From a virus, in the IMG/VR virus record IMGVR_UViG_3300028878_000001, positions 1 through 57,976 of that record: a stretch of DNA of 57,976 nt; one strand, 5' to 3'. Positions 1 through 7,903 of this stretch are shown piece by piece. Position numbers and translations under genes: made by a program. Numbering within the stretch: position 1 is the stretch's first letter; every line of letters begins with the position of its first letter. Under the pieces are notes generated by a model. That model saw only the letters and a list, made by a program, of their open reading frames with translations. It was not told the DNA's origin and did no database searches.

Positions 1-176
1 GGCGGCTGGCGGAGGAGGTCCAGCCCGGCCCGACCCCCGCAGCAGCGCGCCACCCCGAACTGGCCGGCCCCGTTGTGGGGTGCCGCCAGGTTGGTGGGCG
101 CGCGCGAGCCCCAGCCGTCGCTGGGGGGCTTAGATGGTCGGGGATGGAACGAGGCGTGCCGCTCCGGACCGCCCAC
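1..176 (-). CDS. possible partial ORF at left edge
   Basis: An open reading frame runs from a GTG at 174-176 leftward off the window without a stop (about 58 codons). A GAGG lies about 7 nt upstream of the GTG. The translation is Gly/Ala/Pro-rich and I do not recognise it. It overlaps the structured repeat at 149-236, which is intergenic in most other copies, so this may be chance openness in high-GC DNA. Downstream virion genes would be expected here. Confidence 0.28.
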   Translation of the reverse strand, partial: MGGPERHASFHPRPSKPPSDGWGSRAPTNLAAPHNGAGQFGVARCCGGRAGLDLLRQP

Positions 177-236
177 CAGCTGGCCTCGGGGCGGGTGGGC
201 CAAGGCTGGTGGGCGGCCGGAGAAGAGCGCGAGCGG
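149..236 (+). repeat. two-hairpin intergenic repeat, copy C (divergent)
   Basis: Shares AGGCGTGCCGCTCCGG (152-167) with the copy at 21438, then a spacer and a G-rich block (188-199), then a GCCGGAGAAGAGCGCGAG-like tail. The spacer is 20 nt here against 18 in copies A and B. Inside it GCCCACCAGC (171-180) can pair with GCTGGTGGGC. It lies 3-prime of the leftward gene 271-756. Confidence 0.5.
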
Positions 237-270
237 CAGACCTAGGACAGACCGAGGTTCGGGGCCGGGG

Positions 271-756
271 TCAGTCCTGGGCGACGATGTTGGCGGAACG
301 CAGGGCGTTGATGGCCTGCACCAGGGCGGCTCGCAGCTCGGTGTCGACGGTGGCGCCGCCGGTTGGGCTGGCGATGAACGCGGCGTTGACCTGACACATG
401 GCGTCTTCGTCCCAGATGGCCGGGCCGACCTGGGGGCCGGTGCCGGCGATCACATTCGCGTTCCGCAGGGCGGCCAGGATGAGGCCGACAGCGGTGCGGC
501 TCTGGGAGTCGACGGTGGCGCCGCCGGTGGGGTCGGCGATGGCGGCGGCATGCACGTAGGCGAAGCTGTCCTGGTCGATGGCCAGCGGCCCCTTCATGGA
601 GGTGCCGCCGGTGACCAGCCCAGCGGAGCGCATGGCGGTGAGGGCGAGGGCGAACTGGGCGCGACCTTCAACGTCGGGGGTGCCGCCGGTGGCGTCGGTG
701 ACGGCGCCGTGGGCGTGGGTGAAACGGGTTCCATCCCAGGAGGAGGGCTGGCCCAT
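271..756 (-). CDS. triplicated-repeat virion-associated protein (head-fibre-like)
   Basis: 161 aa. The protein is three imperfect copies of a ~50-residue unit. Each contains a DxTGG-(A/T)xVD core followed by an amphipathic helix ending ALRxAN(V/I) or AMRSAGL. That helix resembles the short repeats of phage head-fibre/decoration proteins. It is the most distal gene seen in the leftward head module, after the capsid gene, with a good AAGGAG upstream of the ATG. A decoration or head-tail role is inferred from position and repeat shape, not from a confirmed family match. Confidence 0.7.
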   Translation of the reverse strand: MGQPSSWDGTRFTHAHGAVTDATGGTPDVEGRAQFALALTAMRSAGLVTGGTSMKGPLAIDQDSFAYVHAAAIADPTGGATVDSQSRTAVGLILAALRNANVIAGTGPQVGPAIWDEDAMCQVNAAFIASPTGGATVDTELRAALVQAINALRSANIVAQD

Positions 757-767
757 GAGGGGGCTCC

Positions 768-1064
768 TTACTTGCCCTTGGCGGGCTTGGTCTTGGCGGG
801 GGCGGGCTTGGCCTTGGGGGCAGGCTTGGGCTTGGGCTGCGGGGGGGCAGGCTTGGGCTGGGTGGCAGCCGGGCGGGTGGTGCGGCGGGCGGTGGTCTCA
901 GGCGCCCCAGCGGCGGCGGTGGTCCGCACCGTGGGCAGCTCAACCCATTCCGCCCAGCCGTGCGCGACCCGCTCGTTGGGGTGGTCGATCAGAGCGGCGT
1001 CGACCACCTCGCCGCAACGGAAGGGATGGTTGGGGATCTCGCACAGCACACGCAGGGTGGCCAT
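768..1064 (-). CDS. small virion-module protein with Pro/Lys/Ala tail
   Basis: 98 aa. The ATG at 1064 is preceded by GGAGGACC. The N-terminal ~50 residues are a compact domain (MATLRVLCEI start). The C-terminal half is a low-complexity PKPAP/KPAPAK tail of the kind seen in actinophage head-completion or accessory proteins. It lies between the capsid-proximal gene 1139-1480 and the triplicated-repeat gene, with short spacers, so it is probably co-transcribed with the head module. No specific function recognised. Confidence 0.75.
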   Translation of the reverse strand: MATLRVLCEIPNHPFRCGEVVDAALIDHPNERVAHGWAEWVELPTVRTTAAAGAPETTARRTTRPAATQPKPAPPQPKPKPAPKAKPAPAKTKPAKGK

Positions 1065-1138
1065 TGGTCCTCCAGAGAGAAGGGTTGGGCACCGTGACGA
1101 TGTGACGGTGCAACAGTGTTCACACTTGCGCCGGCCGG

Positions 1139-1480
1139 TCAGCCGGTGAGGTAGCGGGCGATCGAGAACGTCAACGACGGGGTGCCGCCGGTGATGGTCC
1201 AGACCAGCCGGTAGAACGGCGCCCGCATGGGGAAGGTCTTGAGCTTGGGGGTGGCGGTGGTGATGGCGGCGAACACGTCGGGGGTGTCGGTGCTGGCGAA
1301 GACGGTCCCGTCCATCGACCACTGGACCTCCAGCACCAGGTTCGGGGTGCCGGAGACGGCGGTGACATCGACCAGCAGCGACAGGTTGCTGGCCGGGTTG
1401 GACGCTCGGACCGGGTTGCTGTTGCCGGTGGTGGTCCGCGCGGCTGAGGCCACGACGGTCAGTGCGTCCTCGTAAGCCAT
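1139..1480 (-). CDS. phage structural protein, beta-rich
   Basis: 113 aa, ATG start with GGAGCACCC upstream. The sequence is Thr/Val/Ser-rich with alternating beta-strand pattern (NLVLEVQWSMDGT, YRLVWTITGG). This is typical of capsid decoration or head-tail interface proteins encoded just after the major capsid gene. The assignment rests on position and composition; no named family was recognised. Confidence 0.75.
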   Translation of the reverse strand: MAYEDALTVVASAARTTTGNSNPVRASNPASNLSLLVDVTAVSGTPNLVLEVQWSMDGTVFASTDTPDVFAAITTATPKLKTFPMRAPFYRLVWTITGGTPSLTFSIARYLTG

Positions 1481-1683
1481 GGGTGCTCCTTGGGTTGGAC
1501 CCGGCCCCGCCAGCGGCCACGGGTGGGCCAGGCTGGCGGGGCTGGGGGTGGTGCAGGGGTGGTACGCTCCAGGTCCGCCTACGCGTGGCGGTGAAGCACC
1601 CGAAGCGCGCTCCGGAAGAGGTTCTGAACGTCCCAGCGGTCAGCGTTTGCCAGACCGCTGGGACGTTCGGCTTCCGGGGTGGA

Positions 1684-2988
1684 TCAGGAGGCCGAGTTGG
1701 CGTAGAGCTTGGCGGCCTGGAGGTCGTCGACGACTCCGCCGAAGCGGGCGAAGCCGAGGAAACCAACCTGGAGGTTGGCCGCGTACAGCTCGTTCAGCCG
1801 CAGCGTCGAGGCGCCCCGAACCCGGCGGATGACATAGGCCGAAGCCCAGTCCCCAAAGCCGATGCTCTTGGCGTTGGCGCCCATGGCCGGCATGTCCTGG
1901 TTCACGACCACGTCGTAGCCGAGCAGGTTGTCCGGCGACCCAGCGGTCAGGCTGGGCTCCCACAGCGGGTGGCCCTGGTTGTCCTTCAGCTTGCGGACAA
2001 CCTTGAGCGAGCTGTCGGCGAGCATGAACGCGCAACCGGGGGCCCGATACGCCGGGTCCACGCTGTGGATCAGGTCGATCAGGTCGTCGTAGGTCACGGT
2101 CAGGGTCTGGCCGGTGGCGCCGGTCTTGCCGGTGGACAGGCCACCAGAGGCGGCGGTGATCCCGGCCGGCTGGCCGGTGCCGGTGCCGGCGGTGAGGTGG
2201 TTGTTGACGATGCGGCCGATGCGGATGGCCTGCTTCTTGGGCAGCCAGCTTCCGAGGTCGAAGGCGTTGTCCTGCAGCAGCTGCAGCGACACCTTGATGA
2301 TCTTGGAGCTGTACAGGAAGGTCGGCAGGGTCCGGGTCCCGAAGGGGGTGGACGCGTCGATGTTGTGCGCGGCGGCCTGGGTGATGATCTCGCCCGAGAC
2401 GCCGGTGTCGTCGGCGGTTGGCCACTCAAGGCTTTCGCCGTCGTCGGTGTCGATGATCGTCGCCACCGAGAACATGCCCCCGAACGCCTTCATGACGTCG
2501 GTGAGCCGCTGCAACCAGCCCGGCGGCACGATGTAGCCGCCGATGTTGTCGGTCGAGGTGATCAGGCCGTCACGGAACTCCTTGTCGAGCGTGGAGCGGT
2601 GCTCTGAGGGGAGCCGGTCGTAGCCGGAGCGCAGGTACAGGTCGAACGCCTTCTCGTAGGCGTACTGGCCGGCGAAGTCGCCCGAGCGGGCGGTCTGGAG
2701 CGCGCTGGCGGTGGCGGCGGTCCCGGCGGGGCCGTCGGGGGTGGCCGGGTGGGCCTCACGGCGGGTCGACACGACGGGGCCGTCGGCGCTGTCGAGCTCG
2801 CCGGCGTACAGGTCGCCGGTCTCGTGGATCTTGATGCTGCGGCCAACCACATCGAGGTCCGCTTCCATCTTGGTCCAGGCGGTCTCTTCCTCGCCGGACA
2901 TGGTGCGGTCTTCGGTGGCGGCCAGGAGGGCCTTCATGCTCTCCCAGATCTGCGCGCGCTTGGCGTACAGGGCGTTGCTTGCGGCCAT
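1684..2988 (-). CDS. major capsid protein, HK97 fold
   Basis: 434 aa. Residues ~1-110 are a charged helical region like the HK97 delta domain/scaffold (MEADLDVVGRSIKIHE). The shell domain follows, with motifs usual for HK97-family capsids: DNIGGYIVPP near residue 150, the E-loop/P-domain stretch around EWPTADDTGVSGEI, and a C-terminal VRRVRGAS/NELYAANLQVGFLGFARFGG block. The gene follows portal and U35 protease in the standard order. GGAG lies before the ATG. Cleavage of the delta domain by the upstream protease is expected from the family. Confidence 0.95.
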   Translation of the reverse strand: MAASNALYAKRAQIWESMKALLAATEDRTMSGEEETAWTKMEADLDVVGRSIKIHETGDLYAGELDSADGPVVSTRREAHPATPDGPAGTAATASALQTARSGDFAGQYAYEKAFDLYLRSGYDRLPSEHRSTLDKEFRDGLITSTDNIGGYIVPPGWLQRLTDVMKAFGGMFSVATIIDTDDGESLEWPTADDTGVSGEIITQAAAHNIDASTPFGTRTLPTFLYSSKIIKVSLQLLQDNAFDLGSWLPKKQAIRIGRIVNNHLTAGTGTGQPAGITAASGGLSTGKTGATGQTLTVTYDDLIDLIHSVDPAYRAPGCAFMLADSSLKVVRKLKDNQGHPLWEPSLTAGSPDNLLGYDVVVNQDMPAMGANAKSIGFGDWASAYVIRRVRGASTLRLNELYAANLQVGFLGFARFGGVVDDLQAAKLYANSAS

Positions 2989-3164
2989 GGGAATGGCTCC
3001 ATTTCGGCTTGTGCCGTGCGGAGCCCGAAGTGACGTGACAGCCGGCCGGCCAGGTGCCCATTGGGCGGCGTGGCGGGTGGCGCTCGATGTCGGCGCGGGG
3101 CGGTGCAGGGTCGGCGGGTTTGCGGGGGGAAGTCGATTACCGAATCAGTAATCCGGTGATCGGG

Positions 3165-4124
3165 TCAGGCGGCGGCAGGGGTGCCCACGGGGGCGGGCGG
3201 CACCTGCGTGAGGGCCTTGGTGCAGGGCGGGCACTTGGCCCGGCTGGTGCCGGTGTGGTCGCCGCGGGAGTGGGCCAGCAGCAGCACATACAGCGGCTGG
3301 TCGTCATCGCCGGCGGGAGTGTCGGCGGTTGGGGGCGAGGTGGCCGCGGGGGTGGCCGGCGTCGCCGGGTTGGTGGGATCGTCACCACGATCACCAGACG
3401 CACCAGCGGTGGTGGGCGTGGTGGGCGTGGGGTCGGTGGCGGCGGGGGCCGGGGCGGGGGCCGCACCAGGATCACCAGACGCACCAGCGGTGGTGGGCGT
3501 GGTGTTCTTGGTGCGAGAGGGGCGGCCGGCAGGGTCCGGGGTGGTGCGGCGGTCGCGGAGCTCACGGGCCATCGTCATGGCGGCCAGGCCACAGTCGGTG
3601 TCCTCATAGGCCGGATAGGTCACGCTGGACACGTCGAACAGCTCGACCTCCTGGAGGGTGCGCCGTTCGATCACCACACCAGGTTCGGTTTCGATCTCCT
3701 CCCACAGCTCACGGACAACCCGGAACCCGAAGCTCATCTGGCTCATATCGCCACGCTCCAGCGACACGGCCAGGTCCTGGCCGTAGCTGGTCGCGGCGAG
3801 CTGGGCGTCGACGGCCAGGCCGATCTTGTCCTCGGCCAGGGTCATGGTCCCGGCGGTGGTGCGGGCCAGGATCAGGTTGGGGTCGTGGTTGATCAGGAAC
3901 CGCACGTCGGACTCGCCGATGGTCTTGGCGAACGCACCCCGGGCGATGACCTCCTGGAAGCCCCACTTGGGGGGGCCGATCCAGGTTGGCGACTCGAAGA
4001 TGGCGGCGTGGCCGGTGAAGCGGATCTCGGTGTCGCCGTCGTCGGTGGTGGCGCGGACGGTGGCGGGGGTTCGGACTCGGCGCACCTCGATAGCGGTCAG
4101 GTCGCGCAGTCTTGGGTTGGCCAT
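3165..4124 (-). CDS. prohead protease, peptidase U35 (HK97 type), with extended tail
   Basis: 319 aa from the ATG at 4124; a GTG four codons upstream has no usable ribosome site. Residues 30-185 match the U35 fold: FTGHAAIFE, the catalytic His in FLINHDPN (H80) and the Ser in MSQMSFGF (S131), then LFDVSSVTYPAY. Family proteases are usually about 180-230 aa. Here about 125 extra residues follow: a Thr/Pro/Ala linker containing TTPTTAGASGD twice, then a C-terminal CPPC motif. The tail could be a scaffold-like or metal-binding appendage. It sits between portal and capsid. Confidence 0.92.
   Translation of the reverse strand: MANPRLRDLTAIEVRRVRTPATVRATTDDGDTEIRFTGHAAIFESPTWIGPPKWGFQEVIARGAFAKTIGESDVRFLINHDPNLILARTTAGTMTLAEDKIGLAVDAQLAATSYGQDLAVSLERGDMSQMSFGFRVVRELWEEIETEPGVVIERRTLQEVELFDVSSVTYPAYEDTDCGLAAMTMARELRDRRTTPDPAGRPSRTKNTTPTTAGASGDPGAAPAPAPAATDPTPTTPTTAGASGDRGDDPTNPATPATPAATSPPTADTPAGDDDQPLYVLLLAHSRGDHTGTSRAKCPPCTKALTQVPPAPVGTPAAA
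3389..3504. repeat. 35-nt direct repeat inside protease tail
   Basis: An identical 35-nt sequence occurs at 3389-3423 and 3470-3504 (period 81 nt, in frame). It encodes the duplicated TTPTTAGASGD segment of the protease linker. The exact nucleotide identity suggests a recent duplication or slippage. Confidence 0.9.
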
Positions 4125-4172
4125 GGGGGAATGCACCTCAGCGGAGGAGAGGGGAGCGCGGGGGGCGCGGGG

Positions 4173-4415
4173 TCAGGCGAGGGGGGTGTAGGGGTGGCCG
4201 ACCGGAAGCACCCACGACAGCCGGGCGGCGAGGGCCTCGGTGCGGGCCAGGGCCCGGTCGGCAGGTGGCGGCAGATCTGCGACCAGCAGCGCCACCGCGG
4301 TGTCGTGGTAGGTGTGGTCGCGGCGGTGGGTGGCGTCGTCGATGGTTCGGCCCACGTCGAAGCCGTGGGCTTGCTGGAGGTGTTCGGCGAGCGACCCGCG
4401 CTCAGGCCAGCGCAT
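4173..4415 (-). CDS. small protein with C2H2-like helix, head module
   Basis: 80 aa, ATG at 4415, seven nucleotides after the portal stop, so probably coupled to portal translation. The N-terminus has LAEHLQQAHGFD, a two-His helix like those in small actinophage proteins; the matching cysteines are absent. The same LxxHL/Lx(L/H)xHGF pattern appears in the 149-aa protein at 23976-24425. Function unknown. Confidence 0.65.
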   Translation of the reverse strand: MRWPERGSLAEHLQQAHGFDVGRTIDDATHRRDHTYHDTAVALLVADLPPPADRALARTEALAARLSWVLPVGHPYTPLA

Positions 4416-4421
4416 CCGGGG

Positions 4422-5744
4422 TCACGCGGGGGGTTCGGGCTCAGCGCCAGCCGGCGGCTTGGGGGCGGCGGCCGGCGGGCGGGGGGCGGGTTTGGCGGTG
4501 GTGGAGAACGGCACCATCGCCCCTTGCATCAGCAGCTTGTCGCCACCGGGCACCGGGGGGCGGCCTTCGAGCTGGCGGGCCTCATTCACGGTCAAGATCG
4601 ACCCGGCGATGGCTTTGCTGTAGGCGTCGAACCGGCTGGGGGCGTCGCCGCGGAGCAGGTCGGTGAAGTCGATGCGGGCGAGCTGCCCGCGGGGGAGCAG
4701 CTCGTTGGAGACGACCTGCTCGACCCGGGTGGCGGGGGAGCGGAGGGTGTAGGCAACGAACGCCAGCATCTGCTGCTCGATCCCCGTGCCCCACGAGCTC
4801 GAGACCTCCACGTCGCCGAGGAGATGGGGGGGGATGCCGTACAACCGCGCGACTTCGGTGACCCCGAATTTGCGGGACTCGATGAACTGGGCGTCGTTGG
4901 GGGGCAGCGAGGTGGGGACGTATTTGGCGCCGTTGTCCAACACCGCGATCTCATGCGCATGGCTGAGCCCGGCGACCTTGGCCATCCACCGTTCCTTGAG
5001 GGCTTTGGCGTCGTCCTCTTCCAGGTCCGCGTCGGTCTGCAACACCCCACCAAGCAGGGAGCCGGACCCGAAGAGGCGGGCGCCGTACTCCTCAGCAGCC
5101 ACCGCCAGCCCGAGGGCCTGGCGGGCGCAGCCGATGGGGGAGAGGCCACGCTCCATCGAGCTGCCGAAGCCGCGGACATGGAGGACGTCTTGGGGGCCGG
5201 CGAGCTGCTGGTGGCCGCTGTCGTCCAGGATCCCGAAGATTTTGCCGGCGGGACCACCCAGGCCGGTGCGGGAAGGTTTGACGAGCTGGGGGTCGACCCG
5301 CCACGGCACGAGGCGTTCGAGGCGGACAATGTCGGTGCGGACCACGCTGGGGACTTTGACGGCGTAGGCGTTGCCCCAGGAGAACAGGTCCATGTAGAGC
5401 TGTTCCCACAGCACCATCGCCGGGTCGGAGCCGGGGTAGGGGATGGAGCTGATGGGGTCGCGGCCGGCGGGGAAGTCCAGCAGCAGTGAGGCGACCGGGA
5501 CGGGGGCGCCGTCTTCGATCCGGTAGGCCCGCAGCGGCAACGACGCCAGCGTCCCGGCCAGGAGGCTGAGGGCGCGGAACACCGCGATCGACTGGACGGC
5601 GTTGTCGACGGTGACGGTGGGGCCGGCGACGGTGCGGCCCGACCCGCCCATCAGGGCATGGGGGACGGTCTGCCAGCCGTAGAGGTTGTCGGTGCGGCGG
5701 TCGCGGCCGAGCAGGGCGTCGGTGAGGGCGCGGAGGACAGGCAT
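4422..5744 (-). CDS. portal protein, HK97/SPP1-type phage portal
   Basis: 440 aa. Family features in order: N-terminal YGWQTVPHALMGG region, TVDNAVQSIAVFRALSLLAGTLASLPLRAY (clip/stem start, typical of HK97-type portals), LYMDLFSWGNAYA, WRVDPQLV, DVLHVRGFG, a basic helical crown and an Ala/Pro-rich C-terminal tail. It forms the dodecameric DNA gate at the capsid vertex. It is flanked downstream by the protease, as in most siphophages. The usual gene order continues to terminase after the intervening rightward block. Confidence 0.93.
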   Translation of the reverse strand: MPVLRALTDALLGRDRRTDNLYGWQTVPHALMGGSGRTVAGPTVTVDNAVQSIAVFRALSLLAGTLASLPLRAYRIEDGAPVPVASLLLDFPAGRDPISSIPYPGSDPAMVLWEQLYMDLFSWGNAYAVKVPSVVRTDIVRLERLVPWRVDPQLVKPSRTGLGGPAGKIFGILDDSGHQQLAGPQDVLHVRGFGSSMERGLSPIGCARQALGLAVAAEEYGARLFGSGSLLGGVLQTDADLEEDDAKALKERWMAKVAGLSHAHEIAVLDNGAKYVPTSLPPNDAQFIESRKFGVTEVARLYGIPPHLLGDVEVSSSWGTGIEQQMLAFVAYTLRSPATRVEQVVSNELLPRGQLARIDFTDLLRGDAPSRFDAYSKAIAGSILTVNEARQLEGRPPVPGGDKLLMQGAMVPFSTTAKPAPRPPAAAPKPPAGAEPEPPA

Positions 5745-5750
5745 GGGGGG

Positions 5751-6014
5751 TTAGGACCTCAGATCAGCGAGCGTGGCTTCGGCGGCGTCGAACAAGGCGT
5801 CCTCGTCGACGTCGGTGCCGTACCGCCACGGCTCTGTGCCGTCGCCGTCAAGCTGCCATCCGACCGGGTTGCCGGCGTCGTTGTAGACCAGCCCGAGGGC
5901 GTAGCCGCGGGGATGCAGCACCGCCCGGTTGATCAGCCACAACAGGCCGGAGTCGCGCAGCTCACCGAACGGGCGGGGCGGCAGGCCGGCGGGCAGGTCG
6001 GGGAGCAACACCAT
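5751..6014 (-). CDS. small head-module protein
   Basis: 87 aa. The ATG overlaps the stop of gene 6014-6223 by one base (TGATG), and the stop lies 6 nt before portal, so it is in the head transcript. Proline-rich N-terminus, then an aromatic segment (DGTEPWRYGTDVDE) and acidic C-terminus. Not recognised. Confidence 0.7.
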   Translation of the reverse strand: MVLLPDLPAGLPPRPFGELRDSGLLWLINRAVLHPRGYALGLVYNDAGNPVGWQLDGDGTEPWRYGTDVDEDALFDAAEATLADLRS

Positions 6015-6223
6015 CAGGTGCGGCGGGTGCGGAAGTTGGCCGCCACCAGCAGCATGAGCCCGGCCAACCCGACCGCCAGACGCGGCTCGTACAGGCCCAC
6101 ACACACACAGATGAGGGCGGCGCCGGTCAGCTCCACCGTCGGCCACAAGAGGTTGCGGGCGGTGCGGACCGGCCCTGCCAGCAGCCGCCGAAGCTCGGCG
6201 AAGTAGGTGACGAAGGGGCGCAT
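6014..6223 (-). CDS. two-TM membrane protein ahead of portal
   Basis: 69 aa. The ATG at 6223 is preferred over an upstream in-frame start at 6265. Two hydrophobic stretches (VELTGAALICVCVGLYE and VGLAGLMLLVAANF) suggest a hairpin membrane protein. The upstream leader GAGG-N-TTCCCCCATG is almost the same as that of the protease gene. It is the first leftward gene after the divergent spacer at 6224-6300. Confidence 0.65.
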   Translation of the reverse strand: MRPFVTYFAELRRLLAGPVRTARNLLWPTVELTGAALICVCVGLYEPRLAVGLAGLMLLVAANFRTRRT

Positions 6224-6248
6224 GGGGGAACTGGCCTCGCAAACGGGG

Positions 6249-6254
6249 TAGGCT
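6249..6254 (+). promoter_or_regulatory. putative -10 element (TAGGCT) for the rightward block
   Basis: TAGGCT fits the actinobacterial TAnnnT -10 pattern, 46 nt before the start at 6301. The same hexamer stands before the gene at 43553. No convincing -35 is visible. Confidence 0.35.
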
Positions 6255-6300
6255 GCCAGGCGCACAGCAGACCGAGGGGGGGAAAGAAGGAGGAGGACGC

Positions 6301-6576
6301 ATGCCAGGTGGACGACTGCAGCCCGGGACGTTCCGGGCCGACGCCATCCAGGGCGACCCCACCGAGTACCTGCGCACCGCGGACACCAGCGGGGCCCCGA
6401 CGATCCTGGTGCTGCCGGGATCGCAGGGCCAGCGCGGCGGTGGCGGTGGGGTGGCGGGCGCGCAGGGGGTGGTGCTGTACCACGACAACGCCGGCGAGAG
6501 CGACTGGTGGACCCGGCTCACCGAGGCCTGCCAGGCCGGCGCGATGATCGAGGCCAGCTTCACCATCAAGAGCTGA
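6301..6576 (+). CDS. small hypothetical protein
   Basis: 91 aa, ATG with strong AAGGAGGAGG 5 nt upstream. Contains a GQRGGGGGVAGAQG glycine stretch and ends ASFTIKS; beta-rich by eye. First gene of the rightward block inserted between portal and terminase genes. It is followed by a palindromic hairpin and then the HU-like gene. No family recognised. Confidence 0.7.
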   Translation: MPGGRLQPGTFRADAIQGDPTEYLRTADTSGAPTILVLPGSQGQRGGGGGVAGAQGVVLYHDNAGESDWWTRLTEACQAGAMIEASFTIKS

Positions 6577-6602
6577 CCGCCCAAGCGGGCGATGATCCGG
6601 TG

Positions 6603-6628
6603 GCTGGCCGCCCCGCGGGGCGGCCAGC
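6603..6628. terminator. 26-bp perfect palindrome, hairpin
   Basis: GCTGGCCGCCCCG followed directly by its reverse complement, between genes 6301-6576 and 6647-7204. A strong GC hairpin without a T tract; it may attenuate transcription or separate the two genes. Confidence 0.5.
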
Positions 6629-6646
6629 ACCACAAGGGAGGCCGAG

Positions 6647-7204
6647 TTGAATCAGCAGGAACTGGCAACACAGATCGTGGCTCGGGCCCGCCAGGCCGGG
6701 TATGAGATCCCGGTGGAGGTGGTGACCCGAGGGCTGCTGCCGGCGTTCGAGGGCGCCACCGCAGCCGAGATCAAGCGGGGCGGCAAGGTGACCTTGCAGG
6801 GGTTCGGGACCTTCGAGCGTCGCGAACGCAAGGCACGGGTTGCCCGCAACCCCCGTTCGGGGGAGGCGATCAAGGTCAAGGCAACCAAGATCCCTGCGTT
6901 CAAGGTGTCGGCGCCGCTCAAGATCTATGTGGCTGGTGGCAAGTCGACCAGCACCCGCGCTCCGGCGTGGATGGGGATGACCGCGACGCCACGTGGTCGG
7001 GCGGCGGCAACATCGGCGACCCGCGCGACCAGCAGCAGCGGCCGCGGGACCAGCGCAACCCGGACCAGGACGTCGTCGTCCAAGTCGGGGTCGGGTCGGG
7101 GGCCGGGGCCGGTCAAGCGTTCAGCTCGGGCCGCATCCAGCACCCCCAGCTCCAGCTCCAGGTCGTCCAGGTCGTCGGGGTCCAGGCAGAGCCGACGCAG
7201 CTAG
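6647..7204 (+). CDS. HU-family DNA-binding protein with basic Ser/Arg tail
   Basis: 185 aa from TTG 6647, with GGGAGG 5 nt upstream. Residues 1-92 follow the HU/IHF pattern: QELATQIVARARQAG helix, GGKVTLQGFGTFERRERKAR beta arm, ARNPRSGEAIKVKATKIPAFK saddle. After residue ~95 comes a ~90-residue Ser/Thr/Arg/Gly tail with scattered basic residues, like the basic C-terminal extensions of actinobacterial HupB. The tail is low in complexity, so a frameshift cannot be excluded, but GC3 stays high to the stop. Likely nucleoid-type DNA compaction or regulation. Confidence 0.85.
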   Translation: MNQQELATQIVARARQAGYEIPVEVVTRGLLPAFEGATAAEIKRGGKVTLQGFGTFERRERKARVARNPRSGEAIKVKATKIPAFKVSAPLKIYVAGGKSTSTRAPAWMGMTATPRGRAAATSATRATSSSGRGTSATRTRTSSSKSGSGRGPGPVKRSARAASSTPSSSSRSSRSSGSRQSRRS

Positions 7205-7255
7205 GCGAGGTGTTGCCCGGCTGCTACCGTCGACCCGGAAGGGTGGTGACCGAAC

Positions 7256-7417
7256 ATGCCCAGATGGTTGGTGGAGCACTACCCGTGGGTGACGACGGGA
7301 GCCATGGCGATGGTGGCGGCCGCGGCCGGGCAGCTTCTTGGCCGTGGAGGGAACGACGTTGACGCTGATCGAACCGGACCCGGGAACCAACACCGACGCA
7401 CTGCTGACCGGGTGTGA
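7256..7417 (+). CDS. possible small membrane protein
   Basis: 53 aa from ATG 7256. A hydrophobic segment (TTGAMAMVAAAAGQLLG) follows MPRWLVEHYPW; then a polar tail. It overlaps the next gene by 59 nt, more than neighbouring overlaps, so only one of the two may be used. Confidence 0.35.
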   Translation: MPRWLVEHYPWVTTGAMAMVAAAAGQLLGRGGNDVDADRTGPGNQHRRTADRV

Positions 7418-7625
7418 GGTGGCCGGCTGCGGCCGGCCTGTTGCGGGCCTGTTGGAGGTGGAGGTCAGCCGCCCCGGGATCACCTTGACCGACCGGGCCA
7501 GGCTGCATCAGATCGGGTTGTGCTTTGAGGACATGGACCGGATGGCGCAGCGGCCGCCGGTCCTGTCGAGCCGCTACCAGCAGGCCGAAGGTGGCCCATG
7601 GCAGCGGCGACGCAGCTACCGATGA
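7359..7625 (+). CDS. small Cys-containing protein
   Basis: 88 aa. TTG 7359 is chosen because GGAGG lies 8 nt upstream. Contains TGCEVAGCGRPVAG, a CxxxxC pair that looks like half a metal site, and a C-terminal basic end. Part of the rightward block; its stop overlaps the following ATG at 7622 (ATGA). Function unknown. Confidence 0.6.
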   Translation: MTLIEPDPGTNTDALLTGCEVAGCGRPVAGLLEVEVSRPGITLTDRARLHQIGLCFEDMDRMAQRPPVLSSRYQQAEGGPWQRRRSYR

Positions 7626-7903
7626 CCGCGCCGGTCGCCGCGACGATCGGGGCGGGCATGGTGGCCTGCACCGAAATGGTGCTGGGGGTGGATGGGCGCT
7701 GGTATCGGGGGTTCGCCGGCGCGGTGGAGATCATCGACGCGGCCGCGGCGTTGGGGATCACCCCAGGCCGCAACGACCAGTCCTGGTATGCGCGGGTCAG
7801 CGGCAACAGCGGGATCGTCTATGTGCCCGGCTGCAAGGTCGCGGCCGTGTTCGATCTGCTGGGGGCTGGGGGCGCTGGGGTCGGTGACGTGCTGGCGTTG
7901 TGA
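7622..7903 (+). CDS. hypothetical protein, rightward block
   Basis: 93 aa from ATG 7622 (ATGA overlap with the previous stop); an alternative ATG at 7598 would add 8 residues. Pattern: GAGMVACTEMVLGVDGRWYRGFAGAVEIIDAAAALGI, then VYVPGCKVAAVFDLL. Looks like a small alpha/beta domain. The stop overlaps the GTG of the next gene. Not recognised. Confidence 0.65.
   Translation: MTAPVAATIGAGMVACTEMVLGVDGRWYRGFAGAVEIIDAAAALGITPGRNDQSWYARVSGNSGIVYVPGCKVAAVFDLLGAGGAGVGDVLAL

Noticed and set aside
1462-2607. 381-codon rightward open frame over the capsid gene
   Set aside because: Mirror of the HK97 capsid gene; product has no recognisable domain.
3054-5489. 811-codon rightward open frame opposite protease and portal genes
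   Set aside because: Antisense to clear HK97 protease and portal genes; Gly/Val/Ala/Arg composition typical of the mirror frame of high-GC coding DNA; no ribosome site or domain.
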